Shown one piece after another: positions 36,545 to 45,606 of a stretch of DNA of 64,000 nt. The notes beneath the pieces are model-generated. The model saw only the letters and a program-made list of their open reading frames with translations. It did no database searches and was not told where the DNA came from. The stretch's first letter is position 1. The number at the start of each line of letters is the position of its first letter. The position numbers were made by a program, and so were the translations under genes. Origin of the DNA: an uncultured Lachnospiraceae bacterium (GTDB taxonomy: Bacteria; Bacillota; Clostridia; Lachnospirales; Lachnospiraceae); the NCBI GenBank assembly GCA_910586355.1, contig CAJUHJ010000015.1, positions 3,277 through 67,276 on the forward strand, in the 5' to 3' direction.

Positions 36545-39500
36545 TTATTTTATTTTAATCGTTATGGTTTTCTTCTTTTTTGTACCGTCCGTAGACTCGG
36601 CGGTAATCTTGACTGACTTACCTTTCCCAGATTTTAATGCTTTCACGTTTCCTTTACTGTCTACCACTGCGAACGCCGGATTTGACGACGTCCATTTTAA
36701 TTTTTTATTAACGCTTTTCTTTCCGGTTGTTTTTATATCAGCCTTAATTTTAATTCGTTTTCCAGCTTTTACTGTTTTTACAGATTTCAGCGTTATTTTC
36801 TTGACCGCATTTTTCATAATCTGAATCTGTACCGACGCGCTGATTTTGCTTCCGTCCGCCGCTTCCGCTGTAATTGTCACTTTCTTTCCGGCTCCGGCCT
36901 TTTTTGTCGTCACAACGCCGTCTAAAACAACCGCATATTTCGGATTTGATGACGTCCATGTCAAATTCCGGTTCGCTGCGTCTGTGGGAGAAACTGTAAC
37001 TGCCTGTTTTAAATCAATTTTCTTTCCTTTTGCAATTTGGTATTTCCCCAACTCAAATGTAACAGACGTTACTTTTTTTACTGTCTTTACAGAAATCCAT
37101 TTTGCATAGAGGGAAATATTTTTGCTCACTGCCGTAAAGTTATATTTTAACGTACATGCTGCATTCTGATACCAGCCGCCAAACGTATAACCCGCCCTGA
37201 CTGGGTCAGCCGGCTTAACTGCTTTATTCCCACTGACGATTGATTGTCTGCTCCAAACCTTTCCATTACTGTAAAATATTACGGTATATGTCTTTTTATC
37301 CTCTGACGGCAGGGACTGCCATTTTGCATAAAGCGTTATATTTGACGTCACTGCTTCTGTAAAGAGATATTCATTTTTGAAAGTTCCATGATCTGTATAC
37401 CAGCCGCCAAATACAAAACCTTTTTTCGTTGGATCTTCCGGTTTTTCCGCTTTTTTTCCGGATTCTACTCTCTGAAGTTTTACGTCTGTGCCGCCGTTAC
37501 TGTTAAAGGTCACCGTATACTGTCCTTCCGGTTCTTCACCGCCGCCGTTTTTTTCCCATTTTGCATACAATGTAATATTTTCTGTAACAACCGCGTCAAA
37601 TGAATATTCCTGTTCAAACGACTCGTCGTCTGTATACCAGCCTTTAAATATATACCCCGTTTTTTCTGGATTTTCGGGTTTTTCTGCTTTTTTCCCGGAC
37701 TCTACTTTCTGTTTTGCAATTTCTGTGCCGCCGTTGCTTTCAAAGGTCACGGTAAATTTTTCAATGGGCTTTGGGGTATCTCCACTTAAATCCCAGTCCG
37801 AAACTTTGGCGTCTAATTCTGCCTTGGCAGCGTCAACTTCTTCCTGTCCTGCCAAAACATCATTGTAGACTGCCCTTGCCAAAACAACGCTCTCATACAT
37901 GCTCCGTTTACTGTCGTCTGATTCCCATCCAATCTCATAAGTCCTTAGCAATTCTTCTGCTGCCTGGCACGATTCATTTAGAGCCGTCTTATCTACATTT
38001 TGACAAACCTTTATTTCATAAATTCCATACTCATTTGCGCCCGATTTTCTTGCAACACCCTGCATTTTGACATAACGCGCCTGTGTTTTTGAAAAAGTAT
38101 CTTTTGTCAGAGCGCTGGTATTGCCTGTCACAGATTTTACTTCTTTAAAACTTTTACCATATTCCGATACCATAATTTTATAAGCAGACGCATATCTGGA
38201 TGCTTCCCAGTCTATTACAACCTTTGAAATGTTCCTGATACGTCCCAAATCAACCATCAAATAATCATCGTCCCGGTCCGAAGAATTCCATCTGGATTCA
38301 TAGGAAACAGAAACCTTATCCGTCCCTGTTACATGAGCGTCTCCATCTGTTGCTTTCCACGCCGGAAACAGGCGCATCGTATCATCCCAAAACGCCGAAT
38401 TCCCTAAATCTGCATAAGAATAACGGTTTCTTGCAACATCTGTTTCAATATCCTCCGACAATCCTTCGAAGCGAAATTCTTCAACAGACAATGCTTTATT
38501 ATATGCCCTGATATTACCCAGACAACCCGAAAAATTCTCTCCAACCACATTCAAAGGAAATACAAATGTCGAAGTAAAATTGTTGTCCTTATCTGTCCAG
38601 TTCTCATTTGAAAGATTTCCTCCATGGTCTGGATCTCTTCCTTCTGCGTATAAAATTTTGGTAAAGACTCCGTCTACATATAATTTCGTCACTTGATAAG
38701 TTCCCACAATTGTAATCCTGTGCCTGCTTCCACTCTGCGGCGCATATCCGAACGACTGTGTGAAATGATTACGGTTTAAGCCAAGTTCATCATTCCTCCC
38801 TTTTACCAAAAGCCTTCCGTCATATCCGCTAAAGAGCGCCGAGTTTTTATCATTGCTTTCTGTACCGTCCAAATAAAGATCAAAACTCATTGTATAAGGA
38901 TATGTCAGAGAGGTAAGCGGCGTTTCGATTTTCGTCTTCCCATCAAATTTTAACATTTTCTGGTTATCTATTGTAACAACTTTACCGCCTGTTACCGTTC
39001 CATGATAACCATTTCCACTGGCGTCAAAAATGACGCTTCCATCTTCTGACAAATTTTCAAAGTCATAATCCATGACAATATTTGTCGTACTTTCAATCTG
39101 GTTTGCAATCTGCGTACCGGGTCCTTCCCTTAAACGGTCAAACGTCTGTTCATATTCCAAAAATGTATCGTCTTCTTTCGTCCCGCCCCAGGTCTTTTCA
39201 CTTACCATTGCAGCCAGCCGGAGGTAACGCTCATTTAAGTCTGCTTCTGTAACGCCTGAACGGTTTGAATCGCCCCAAAGCGCAGCGGCTGCGCCGTCTA
39301 ATAGCGGCTCGCCTTTTTCTACACGTCCGCCTCCGTCAAATAATTCCGGCTCCCAGTTATCATAAATATAATTTTCCCTGAGAATATCTTTATGGTAACG
39401 CCCGGGCGTTGTATATAGATATAACTGCGGAATATTAATCATATGAAAACCGTCGTTTAATCTTGCATTCAAATCTTCTTCTGTCCTGCAGTTCCACATG

Positions 39501-41734
39501 TAAAGAACAATATCCCTGTTTACACCCTCAGAGCCGCCCATCAGCTTTAATCCGCCCCACATACGGACTTCTTTTTGAAACCCTTCGTCTGTCTCTCCCA
39601 GGAAACCATATATTTCATTCATATAACGGCGGAACGCCTGTTTATTATATTCACTTTGATCAAAATATTCGTCCACCCCGGCATGGATAGTATCCGTCGT
39701 AAATAGCGGTTCTATCCCCTCTACGCCGCCAAGGTATTCGTCAAACAGCGCTTTGATAAAAATTTTGGCATGAACTGCATTTTGCCGCACCTCTTGATTA
39801 CTGTTTTCATCATCAATTGAAAACACTTCAAAATTATTTGGATTGTGCGTATAAAAATTCTTTTTCACAGAACCGTCAGAATTTAGATATTCATCTGCGT
39901 TAATATATCCATGCTCCGCCAGAGAATGGATTACTTCTTCCTGATGGTTGTATACATATTTATTGTAAGGAGTAGAATGTCCAGGAGTATCTAACTCTGC
40001 AACCAGCTTAATCCCGCGTTCTTCTGCCAGCGACTGTAACGCCTGGTACTCATCTTTGGTATAGTAAAGCTCTCCTCCCGTACCGGTATGCGTACTATAA
40101 TAATAGTCATAACGCCCGGCATAATCTCCCTTATATTTATTGTTCCAAAGCCCCTCCGTCACCTCAAATTTAGATTCCTGCCTTGCTAACGACGGAAACA
40201 GTTCCGATTCCAACCGATGAGAAGCCTCTACTTTGTCATAAACCTCTGGATTATTCGAATTTCGGTTTGGCTCTGACCACTGCGTATCATTTAGGTGCAG
40301 CTGCATATCATTCATCTTATACCATTTTAATATTTTCGTGTAATCTTCCAAAAATCTCATTCTGGTTGTAATACGCGCAACGTCAAACATGATACCCCGC
40401 ATACCGTACAACGGATAATCGCGGATAATACCTTTTGGAATTGCCGAATGTTCCTCATCTTGATAAAGAATCTGCTCTAATGTAACAGTACCGTACAGCA
40501 CGCCTGTCCTTGTATTGGAAAAAATCGAAATACCGTCGTCTCCATTCACCAGAAAATAACCTTCTTCTCCCGTCCCATATGTATCATCCTCTAAAGATTT
40601 TAGATAAATATTTCCTGCACTTGCAGATGTACCCGTTTCAATAGCGAGGGTCTTTTTACAGATCTCCTCTATATCTTTTTGCATTTCTTCCGCCACAGAA
40701 TTAAGCCCCAGACCCGCACTGTCATTTACAATTATTTTCGTATCCTCTGTCAATGTAAAACTGCCTTCATATCCATACCACTCCTGAATCGTCGGAAGTA
40801 CGTCCGGCATAGGATTTGGTCTTGCTGTCTCTGGAAATAACGACGGATACTGATTTGTATTTTGACGGACGGTAACAGTAACATTCTTTTTTGCCGTATC
40901 TGATGCATTCGATTTATTCGTTGCTTTTAAAATCACATTGAAACTGCGGTCATTTAGACGGTATGGCGCAACTGCGCCGTCATCCCCAACCAGTTTATCT
41001 ACTTCGCTTCCATAAACTTCAATTGTATAATCCTCTGAAACATCTGGAATGGCAAGACTGCTTTCATCTTCTCCGACAGAAAGCTCCTCCGGCAGTTTTG
41101 CCAAAGCTTCTCCGGCAGTTGAAACATCGTCTATCACATTTGTCTGCGTGCCGTTGATTACAATCTCACGAATAGAAATACAATCTCCTCCTGCTGCAGA
41201 ATTCAAAGAACCCGCTGCAAACAAAAATCTTACATATCTTTTTAATTCCCCTACCTCGCCGTTTGAAATCTCATCTGTCGGATTTTGCGTATTCGACGCC
41301 CTGTCGCTGCTGTCAACATGATAGACGTCCGCCCATTCCTCAGATGTATTCGCCCTTGTCTGAATTTTATAATCTTTGCTCCATACCAGTTTATAAAAAT
41401 GAACCGAAACTGACTGCACCATTGTCCGTTCTGCTTTTAAATCAATACTAATCCACTGTTGTGCATTGCCCGCTATATTATCCTTTAAAACACCGCCGGA
41501 CCATCTGCTCGTGTCCCCGTCTTCTGTGCCAATGATACCGTCTACTGCCTTTTCCCCTGTCAATTCCGGAGTCTGGGAATCTACCTCCGATACCAAAACA
41601 GGCTTATGTAACGCCACATTTTCAACTTCCTGCGCCCATGCCTGCAGCAGTCCAAATGGAGACGCCCCCAATACGCTTTCACAAAGAAGAGCTGCTGCAA
41701 GAACGCCAGACACAATACATTTTCGTAATTTCAT
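36545..41734 (-). CDS. Secreted multimodular GH20 beta-hexosaminidase
   Basis: 1729 residues. After a signal peptide (1-35) come a CBM32/F5-8C module (about 40-195), a GH20b domain (about 305-425), the GH20 barrel (about 435-840), a LamG-like sandwich (about 890-1080), a second CBM32 (about 1105-1245), a FIVAR segment (about 1250-1315), three InlB/Flg_new repeats (about 1325-1530, each ending NITLYAKW) and two BIg2 domains. The catalytic pair is Asp688-Glu689 in TIHAGVDEYF; MRGIMFDVAR and MQLHLNDTQW are also typical. It should release terminal GlcNAc or GalNAc; lacto-N-biosidase activity is possible and cannot be excluded. There is no sorting signal. It has its own promoter and terminator. 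Confidence 0.92.
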   Translation of the reverse strand: MKLRKCIVSGVLAAALLCESVLGASPFGLLQAWAQEVENVALHKPVLVSEVDSQTPELTGEKAVDGIIGTEDGDTSRWSGGVLKDNIAGNAQQWISIDLKAERTMVQSVSVHFYKLVWSKDYKIQTRANTSEEWADVYHVDSSDRASNTQNPTDEISNGEVGELKRYVRFLFAAGSLNSAAGGDCISIREIVINGTQTNVIDDVSTAGEALAKLPEELSVGEDESSLAIPDVSEDYTIEVYGSEVDKLVGDDGAVAPYRLNDRSFNVILKATNKSNASDTAKKNVTVTVRQNTNQYPSLFPETARPNPMPDVLPTIQEWYGYEGSFTLTEDTKIIVNDSAGLGLNSVAEEMQKDIEEICKKTLAIETGTSASAGNIYLKSLEDDTYGTGEEGYFLVNGDDGISIFSNTRTGVLYGTVTLEQILYQDEEHSAIPKGIIRDYPLYGMRGIMFDVARITTRMRFLEDYTKILKWYKMNDMQLHLNDTQWSEPNRNSNNPEVYDKVEASHRLESELFPSLARQESKFEVTEGLWNNKYKGDYAGRYDYYYSTHTGTGGELYYTKDEYQALQSLAEERGIKLVAELDTPGHSTPYNKYVYNHQEEVIHSLAEHGYINADEYLNSDGSVKKNFYTHNPNNFEVFSIDDENSNQEVRQNAVHAKIFIKALFDEYLGGVEGIEPLFTTDTIHAGVDEYFDQSEYNKQAFRRYMNEIYGFLGETDEGFQKEVRMWGGLKLMGGSEGVNRDIVLYMWNCRTEEDLNARLNDGFHMINIPQLYLYTTPGRYHKDILRENYIYDNWEPELFDGGGRVEKGEPLLDGAAAALWGDSNRSGVTEADLNERYLRLAAMVSEKTWGGTKEDDTFLEYEQTFDRLREGPGTQIANQIESTTNIVMDYDFENLSEDGSVIFDASGNGYHGTVTGGKVVTIDNQKMLKFDGKTKIETPLTSLTYPYTMSFDLYLDGTESNDKNSALFSGYDGRLLVKGRNDELGLNRNHFTQSFGYAPQSGSRHRITIVGTYQVTKLYVDGVFTKILYAEGRDPDHGGNLSNENWTDKDNNFTSTFVFPLNVVGENFSGCLGNIRAYNKALSVEEFRFEGLSEDIETDVARNRYSYADLGNSAFWDDTMRLFPAWKATDGDAHVTGTDKVSVSYESRWNSSDRDDDYLMVDLGRIRNISKVVIDWEASRYASAYKIMVSEYGKSFKEVKSVTGNTSALTKDTFSKTQARYVKMQGVARKSGANEYGIYEIKVCQNVDKTALNESCQAAEELLRTYEIGWESDDSKRSMYESVVLARAVYNDVLAGQEEVDAAKAELDAKVSDWDLSGDTPKPIEKFTVTFESNGGTEIAKQKVESGKKAEKPENPEKTGYIFKGWYTDDESFEQEYSFDAVVTENITLYAKWEKNGGGEEPEGQYTVTFNSNGGTDVKLQRVESGKKAEKPEDPTKKGFVFGGWYTDHGTFKNEYLFTEAVTSNITLYAKWQSLPSEDKKTYTVIFYSNGKVWSRQSIVSGNKAVKPADPVRAGYTFGGWYQNAACTLKYNFTAVSKNISLYAKWISVKTVKKVTSVTFELGKYQIAKGKKIDLKQAVTVSPTDAANRNLTWTSSNPKYAVVLDGVVTTKKAGAGKKVTITAEAADGSKISASVQIQIMKNAVKKITLKSVKTVKAGKRIKIKADIKTTGKKSVNKKLKWTSSNPAFAVVDSKGNVKALKSGKGKSVKITAESTDGTKKKKTITIKIK

Positions 41735-41779
41735 TTTACATTTCCCCTTTCAAAATGCCGTCCTGCTTTTCCTTCTTTT

Positions 41780-41808
41780 ATTGTAACCCTCTCCCATAGA
41801 AAAGTCAA
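41780..41808 (-). promoter_or_regulatory. Sigma-A promoter of the GH20 gene
   Basis: TTGACT (41803-41808) and TACAAT (41780-41785) are 17 nt apart on the minus strand, immediately after the hemC-cobA-hemD stop codon. No terminator separates the two genes. Confidence 0.75.
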
Positions 41809-41813
41809 AATCT

Positions 41814-44165
41814 TTACTTGACTTTCTCTAACAACAATTCCACGATGCCCTCATACGTAGACTGCCCTGCCTCAATCACAGACGATATGCCATGCCCTTT
41901 TAAATAGTTTGTCGTCTTCGGCCCGATACTGTACGCAATACATGATTCAAAATGATTCCCCGCCAATTCCAAAAAGCGTTCTGCCGAAGAAGCGCAGGTA
42001 AACAGCACTCCGTCATAGTCCAAAAAAGAATATCCTTTTAAATTCTCCGGCGCTTTTGCACAATTTTCATAAACTGCCGCTTCAATAAACTGGCATTTTC
42101 CGTTTAACGCTTCTTTCAAATGGCTGTCCGCATTTTCTGCTTTCAGATACCAGACGGTTTCCTTCCCTGTCATATGCGGTTTTAATGCTTTCACCAAGGC
42201 GTCGCTATGAAATTCCTTTGGAATCAAATCTGCGAAAATACCATGATTTTTTAAAGACTCCTCTGTTTTTTTGCCAATCGCGGCTATTTTACATCCGGCA
42301 ATTGTGCGTATGTCCAAACCGCTTTCTATCATACTTTTTATAAATTCCTCCACACCGTTTCGGCTGGTAAAAATAAGCCAGTCCGCTTTTTTTAACTCTT
42401 CTGCAAAAAAACGTCTGTGCTTACTGACAATTTCTCCGACTTGGATTTCTTCTGCAGCCGCCCCCTGTTTTTCTAACAGCTGCCGAAGTCTTGTAGGCGC
42501 TTTCCCAATTTTTGGAATCAAATACTGCTTTCCCTGCAATGGGCGCGTCTCTAATACCTTTAATTCCTCCCGCAGCGAAACGACCTCTCCTACTACAATT
42601 AACGCCGGAGATGAAAGTCCCTCATATAATACTTTTTCGGCAATATGCGCTAAATCTGAGACACACGTCTTTTCATCCGGCATTGCCGCATGGGAAATCA
42701 CTGCCGCCGGCATATATTCTGGCATACCCGCTTTCATCAGCCCGGCGGCAATCTCACCAATCTTACTTAAGCCCATCAAAAACACACACGTTTCTTTCCC
42801 GGCCGCCATCGCGTTAAAATCAATATCCGCCAGCTTATCGCGTCTGTCATGCGCCGTCACTACATGAAAACCAGACGCTTTTCCCCGGTGCGTAATTGGA
42901 ATTCCCGCAGATGCGGGGCCTGCGATACAGGAGCTGATACCTGGTATTACCTGAACGGATACCCCATGTTTTTTTAGAAACAATGCTTCTTCTGCGCCGC
43001 GCCCAAACACATAGACGTCTCCGCCTTTTAGCCGGACGACCGTTTCATATTCCATGCTCTTTTGTACCAACAGACGGTTGATGTCTTCCTGTTTCATGGT
43101 ATGATGATGTTTTTCTTTTCCCACATAGATTAATTCACATCCGTCCTTTGCTTCTAATAAAAGTGTGGGCGGAGCCAGTCTGTCGTAAACAATACAGTCT
43201 GCCTTTTGCACTGCCAAAAGCCCTTTCACTGTAATAAGCCCTGCGTCACCAGGGCCTGCTCCGACCAAAATAACCGTTCCAGACAATTGTTTCCTTATTT
43301 TTAAGGCTGCTTGTTCTGCAAGAATATCGACATCTCTGCCGTATTCTTCCACAAACGCCCGTTTTGTACCAGATTCATTTCCAAACATTGCCGTCAGACG
43401 ATATTCTCCATCCTTACTGCACTCACAAACTGCTCCCACGGGAACATGACAGCTTCCGCCAATTTCCCACAAAAATCCGCGCTCTGCCCTTGCCGCCCGT
43501 TCTGCTTTTTCATCGCTTAACGCGTTTAGCATACGAAGCAGTTTTTTATCGTCCTGACGCAGTTCTAACGCTAAAATCCCCTGAGCCGGAGCCGGAATCA
43601 TGTCGTCTGTACTCAAATACTGTGTAATTTTATCCTCAATTCCCAGCCGGATAAGGCCTGCGGCAGCAAGTACAATGCCGTCCAATTTTTCTTCTTCCAT
43701 TTTCCGAAGCCTTGTCTCTACATTGCCCCGTATATTTTGAATCCGTAAATCCGGCCTAAGACGCTTTAACTGAACTTCCCTCCGTCTGCTGCCTGTACCA
43801 ATCACCGCATGATAAGGCAGTTCGTCCAGCGATTTCTTTTCACGCAAAATCAATGCGTCCCTCGGGTCTTCTCTTTTCCACGCTTTTGCAAACTGTAATC
43901 CTTCCGGCAGTCTTGCCGGCATATCTTTCATGCTGTGAACTGCAATCTGTATTTCACCGCAAAGCAGTTTTTCTTCAATCTCTTTTACAAAAATACCTTT
44001 GTCCCCGATTTCATGCAGCGGTTTGTCTAAGACAATATCTCCTTTCGTCTTTATCACCTTAAGTTCAAATTCCTCTTTGGGATACGCGGCTTTTAACCTT
44101 TTACATACCCAATCTGCCTGTGCCAGTGCAAGAGATGACCCTCTCGTGCCTATCCTATACGTCAT
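41814..44165 (-). CDS. Trifunctional HemC-CobA-HemD fusion
   Basis: 783 residues joining three consecutive steps from porphobilinogen to precorrin-2. Residues 1-292 are hydroxymethylbilane synthase (MTYRIGTRGSSLALAQAD, AVHSMKDMP, dipyrromethane Cys239 in GGSCHVPVGA). About 293-540 is uroporphyrinogen-III C-methyltransferase (VGAGPGDAGLITVKG, VRLKGGDVYVFGRG, VIPGISSCIAGPASAGIPITHR). About 545-783 is uroporphyrinogen-III synthase (WLIFTSRNGVEEF, DGVLFTCASSAERFLE). All three domains look full length. CobA-HemD fusions are common in Clostridia; adding HemC at the front is less so. The gene follows hemA by 18 nt. It commits the pathway to siroheme or cobalamin, not haem. Confidence 0.95.
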   Translation of the reverse strand: MTYRIGTRGSSLALAQADWVCKRLKAAYPKEEFELKVIKTKGDIVLDKPLHEIGDKGIFVKEIEEKLLCGEIQIAVHSMKDMPARLPEGLQFAKAWKREDPRDALILREKKSLDELPYHAVIGTGSRRREVQLKRLRPDLRIQNIRGNVETRLRKMEEEKLDGIVLAAAGLIRLGIEDKITQYLSTDDMIPAPAQGILALELRQDDKKLLRMLNALSDEKAERAARAERGFLWEIGGSCHVPVGAVCECSKDGEYRLTAMFGNESGTKRAFVEEYGRDVDILAEQAALKIRKQLSGTVILVGAGPGDAGLITVKGLLAVQKADCIVYDRLAPPTLLLEAKDGCELIYVGKEKHHHTMKQEDINRLLVQKSMEYETVVRLKGGDVYVFGRGAEEALFLKKHGVSVQVIPGISSCIAGPASAGIPITHRGKASGFHVVTAHDRRDKLADIDFNAMAAGKETCVFLMGLSKIGEIAAGLMKAGMPEYMPAAVISHAAMPDEKTCVSDLAHIAEKVLYEGLSSPALIVVGEVVSLREELKVLETRPLQGKQYLIPKIGKAPTRLRQLLEKQGAAAEEIQVGEIVSKHRRFFAEELKKADWLIFTSRNGVEEFIKSMIESGLDIRTIAGCKIAAIGKKTEESLKNHGIFADLIPKEFHSDALVKALKPHMTGKETVWYLKAENADSHLKEALNGKCQFIEAAVYENCAKAPENLKGYSFLDYDGVLFTCASSAERFLELAGNHFESCIAYSIGPKTTNYLKGHGISSVIEAGQSTYEGIVELLLEKVK

Positions 44166-44183
44166 AACATCTGCCGCCTCCTT

Positions 44184-45410
44184 TTATATTTGAAAAAGCT
44201 GGCGTACCAGCCGTTTGTATTCTTCCTGTTCCTCCTCGCTTTCCAGCTGCTTTAATTCTAAAATCGGTTCGCGCAAAAGACGCTGCAATGAAGCATGGAG
44301 CACTTTCTTTAATAACTTCTGTTCTCTTTTACCAAGATCCATTTTCCGGTTCAAATACGCATACCCATCTTCTACAATTGCATTACAACGCTGCTGCAAT
44401 GACTCTATCGTAGCGTCCATATGGCTTTGGTGCAGCCAAAGAAGCGTCTCCTGCAGTCTTTCTTCCATCAACTTGCTGCTTTCTTTCACCAGACGTTCTC
44501 TCTCATTTTGATTTTCCCGCGCAGCCGCCAAAAGCGTGTCCAAATTGATAAGATGAACCAACGGTTCCTTGGCATAGAAAATATCAATATCTCTTGGAGC
44601 CGCCAAATCCAAGAATACAATCGGTTTTTGGGGCGTAAACTCCTGATTTCTGATAACCAGATGCGGAGAAGAAGTCGCGCTGACAACCACGTCGCAGTCG
44701 TTTATGATACGATACCGTTTTTCGTACGGAATCACCGTCAGGTCTTGAAACGCTTCCCGCAGCCGCTTTGCATGGGCATATGTCCTGCTGCATGAAATTA
44801 CGGAAATATTCGGATATTCATAAATATACTGCAATGCCAGCGCCGCAGTCTTTCCGCTTCCTATCACTAAAATCCGCTTTCCAGAAATCCCGCAGAAATT
44901 TTCCAGCATTTTGATTCCAATATAGCTTACAGACAGCGGTTTTTCACTGATTTTATATTCTGTCTTCACTTTTTTTGCACAAGTAACTGCATCTCTGACA
45001 ATCCGGTTTAATTCTTTACCGCTGTATCCCATCGTCCTCGATTCGTCTAAGGCTTCTTTTACCTGCCCTAATATCTGATCTTCCCCCAATACAAGCGACT
45101 CTAAACCCGCGGCAACGCGGAACAGATAAGCAACTGCTTCCTTTCCCGTAAAGTAAAGAAGATAGGCGCTTACGTCAATATCCGGAAACATTGCCTGATA
45201 AATGCTATGTATCTGCGTGCGCTGGGACTCTTCTTCATAGAGATAATAGACCTCGCTTCTATTACAGGTAGACAGCGCCATACACTGAGTTACACCCGCC
45301 GCTTCTGCCTGCTGGTAAAACTTAAGTTTTCTGTCATTCGTAAAAGACAGCCCGTCTCTAATATCAAGCGCCGCATTTTTATAATTGATTCCCAAAAAAC
45401 CAAACTGCAT
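44184..45410 (-). CDS. hemA: Glutamyl-tRNA reductase
   Basis: 408 residues; reduces glutamyl-tRNA(Glu) to glutamate-1-semialdehyde, the first step of C5-pathway tetrapyrrole synthesis. The catalytic cysteine lies in ALSTCNRSEVYY, the NADPH domain has ILVIGSGKTAALALQYI, and VVSATSSPHLVI with IVFLDLAAPRDI are conserved. The C-terminal dimerisation helices are present. AAAGGAG (45419-45425) precedes the ATG at 45410 by 8 nt; the in-frame extension upstream to 45455 runs into the hairpin and is rejected. Confidence 0.95.
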   Translation of the reverse strand: MQFGFLGINYKNAALDIRDGLSFTNDRKLKFYQQAEAAGVTQCMALSTCNRSEVYYLYEEESQRTQIHSIYQAMFPDIDVSAYLLYFTGKEAVAYLFRVAAGLESLVLGEDQILGQVKEALDESRTMGYSGKELNRIVRDAVTCAKKVKTEYKISEKPLSVSYIGIKMLENFCGISGKRILVIGSGKTAALALQYIYEYPNISVISCSRTYAHAKRLREAFQDLTVIPYEKRYRIINDCDVVVSATSSPHLVIRNQEFTPQKPIVFLDLAAPRDIDIFYAKEPLVHLINLDTLLAAARENQNERERLVKESSKLMEERLQETLLWLHQSHMDATIESLQQRCNAIVEDGYAYLNRKMDLGKREQKLLKKVLHASLQRLLREPILELKQLESEEEQEEYKRLVRQLFQI

Positions 45411-45433
45411 GTATACTTCTCCTTTAACTTTAT

Positions 45434-45479
45434 GATTAAAAAAGGGAATGTACATGCCGCGGCATGTGACATTCCCTTT
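45434..45479 (-). terminator. Strong hairpin with T-run just upstream of hemA
   Basis: AAAGGGAATGT and ACATTCCCTTT enclose a further palindromic stem centred on CCGCGG, giving a hairpin of almost 40 nt followed by TTTTTT on the minus strand. It either ends the reductase operon or, if the promoter at 45486-45514 is used, forms the 5' end of the hemA mRNA as an attenuator. Confidence 0.85.
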
Positions 45480-45483
45480 CGAT

Positions 45484-45606
45484 TTATTTTACAGGAATAC
45501 ACTGTAAAATGCAAGAATCGGCATCGTCGTGCGGACAAGCTTCACATTCAATGCCCCGCTGAATTCCGGCTACAAATGCAAACTGATTTTCAGAAAACCC
45601 AATCAG
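45484..45606 (-). CDS. Possible small Cys-rich reading frame after the AsrC-like gene
   Basis: Forty codons (from CTG at 45606) or 39 (from ATT at 45603) overlap the reductase stop and lie 7-10 nt after a GGAGGGG. The product would be LIGFSENQFAFVAGIQRGIE then CEACPHDDADSC, with four cysteines spaced C-x2-C-x7-C-x3-C. There is no ATG, GTG or TTG start in frame, so translation would need a rare start codon or a frameshift from the gene in front. The balanced amino acid content and Cys spacing are the only support. Confidence 0.3.
   Translation of the reverse strand: MIGFSENQFAFVAGIQRGIECEACPHDDADSCILQCIPVK
45486..45514 (-). promoter_or_regulatory. Possible promoter of hemA
   Basis: TTGCAT (45509-45514) and TAAAAT (45486-45491) are 17 nt apart on the minus strand. 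Transcription would begin about 45480, exactly at the foot of the large hairpin. Confidence 0.4.
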
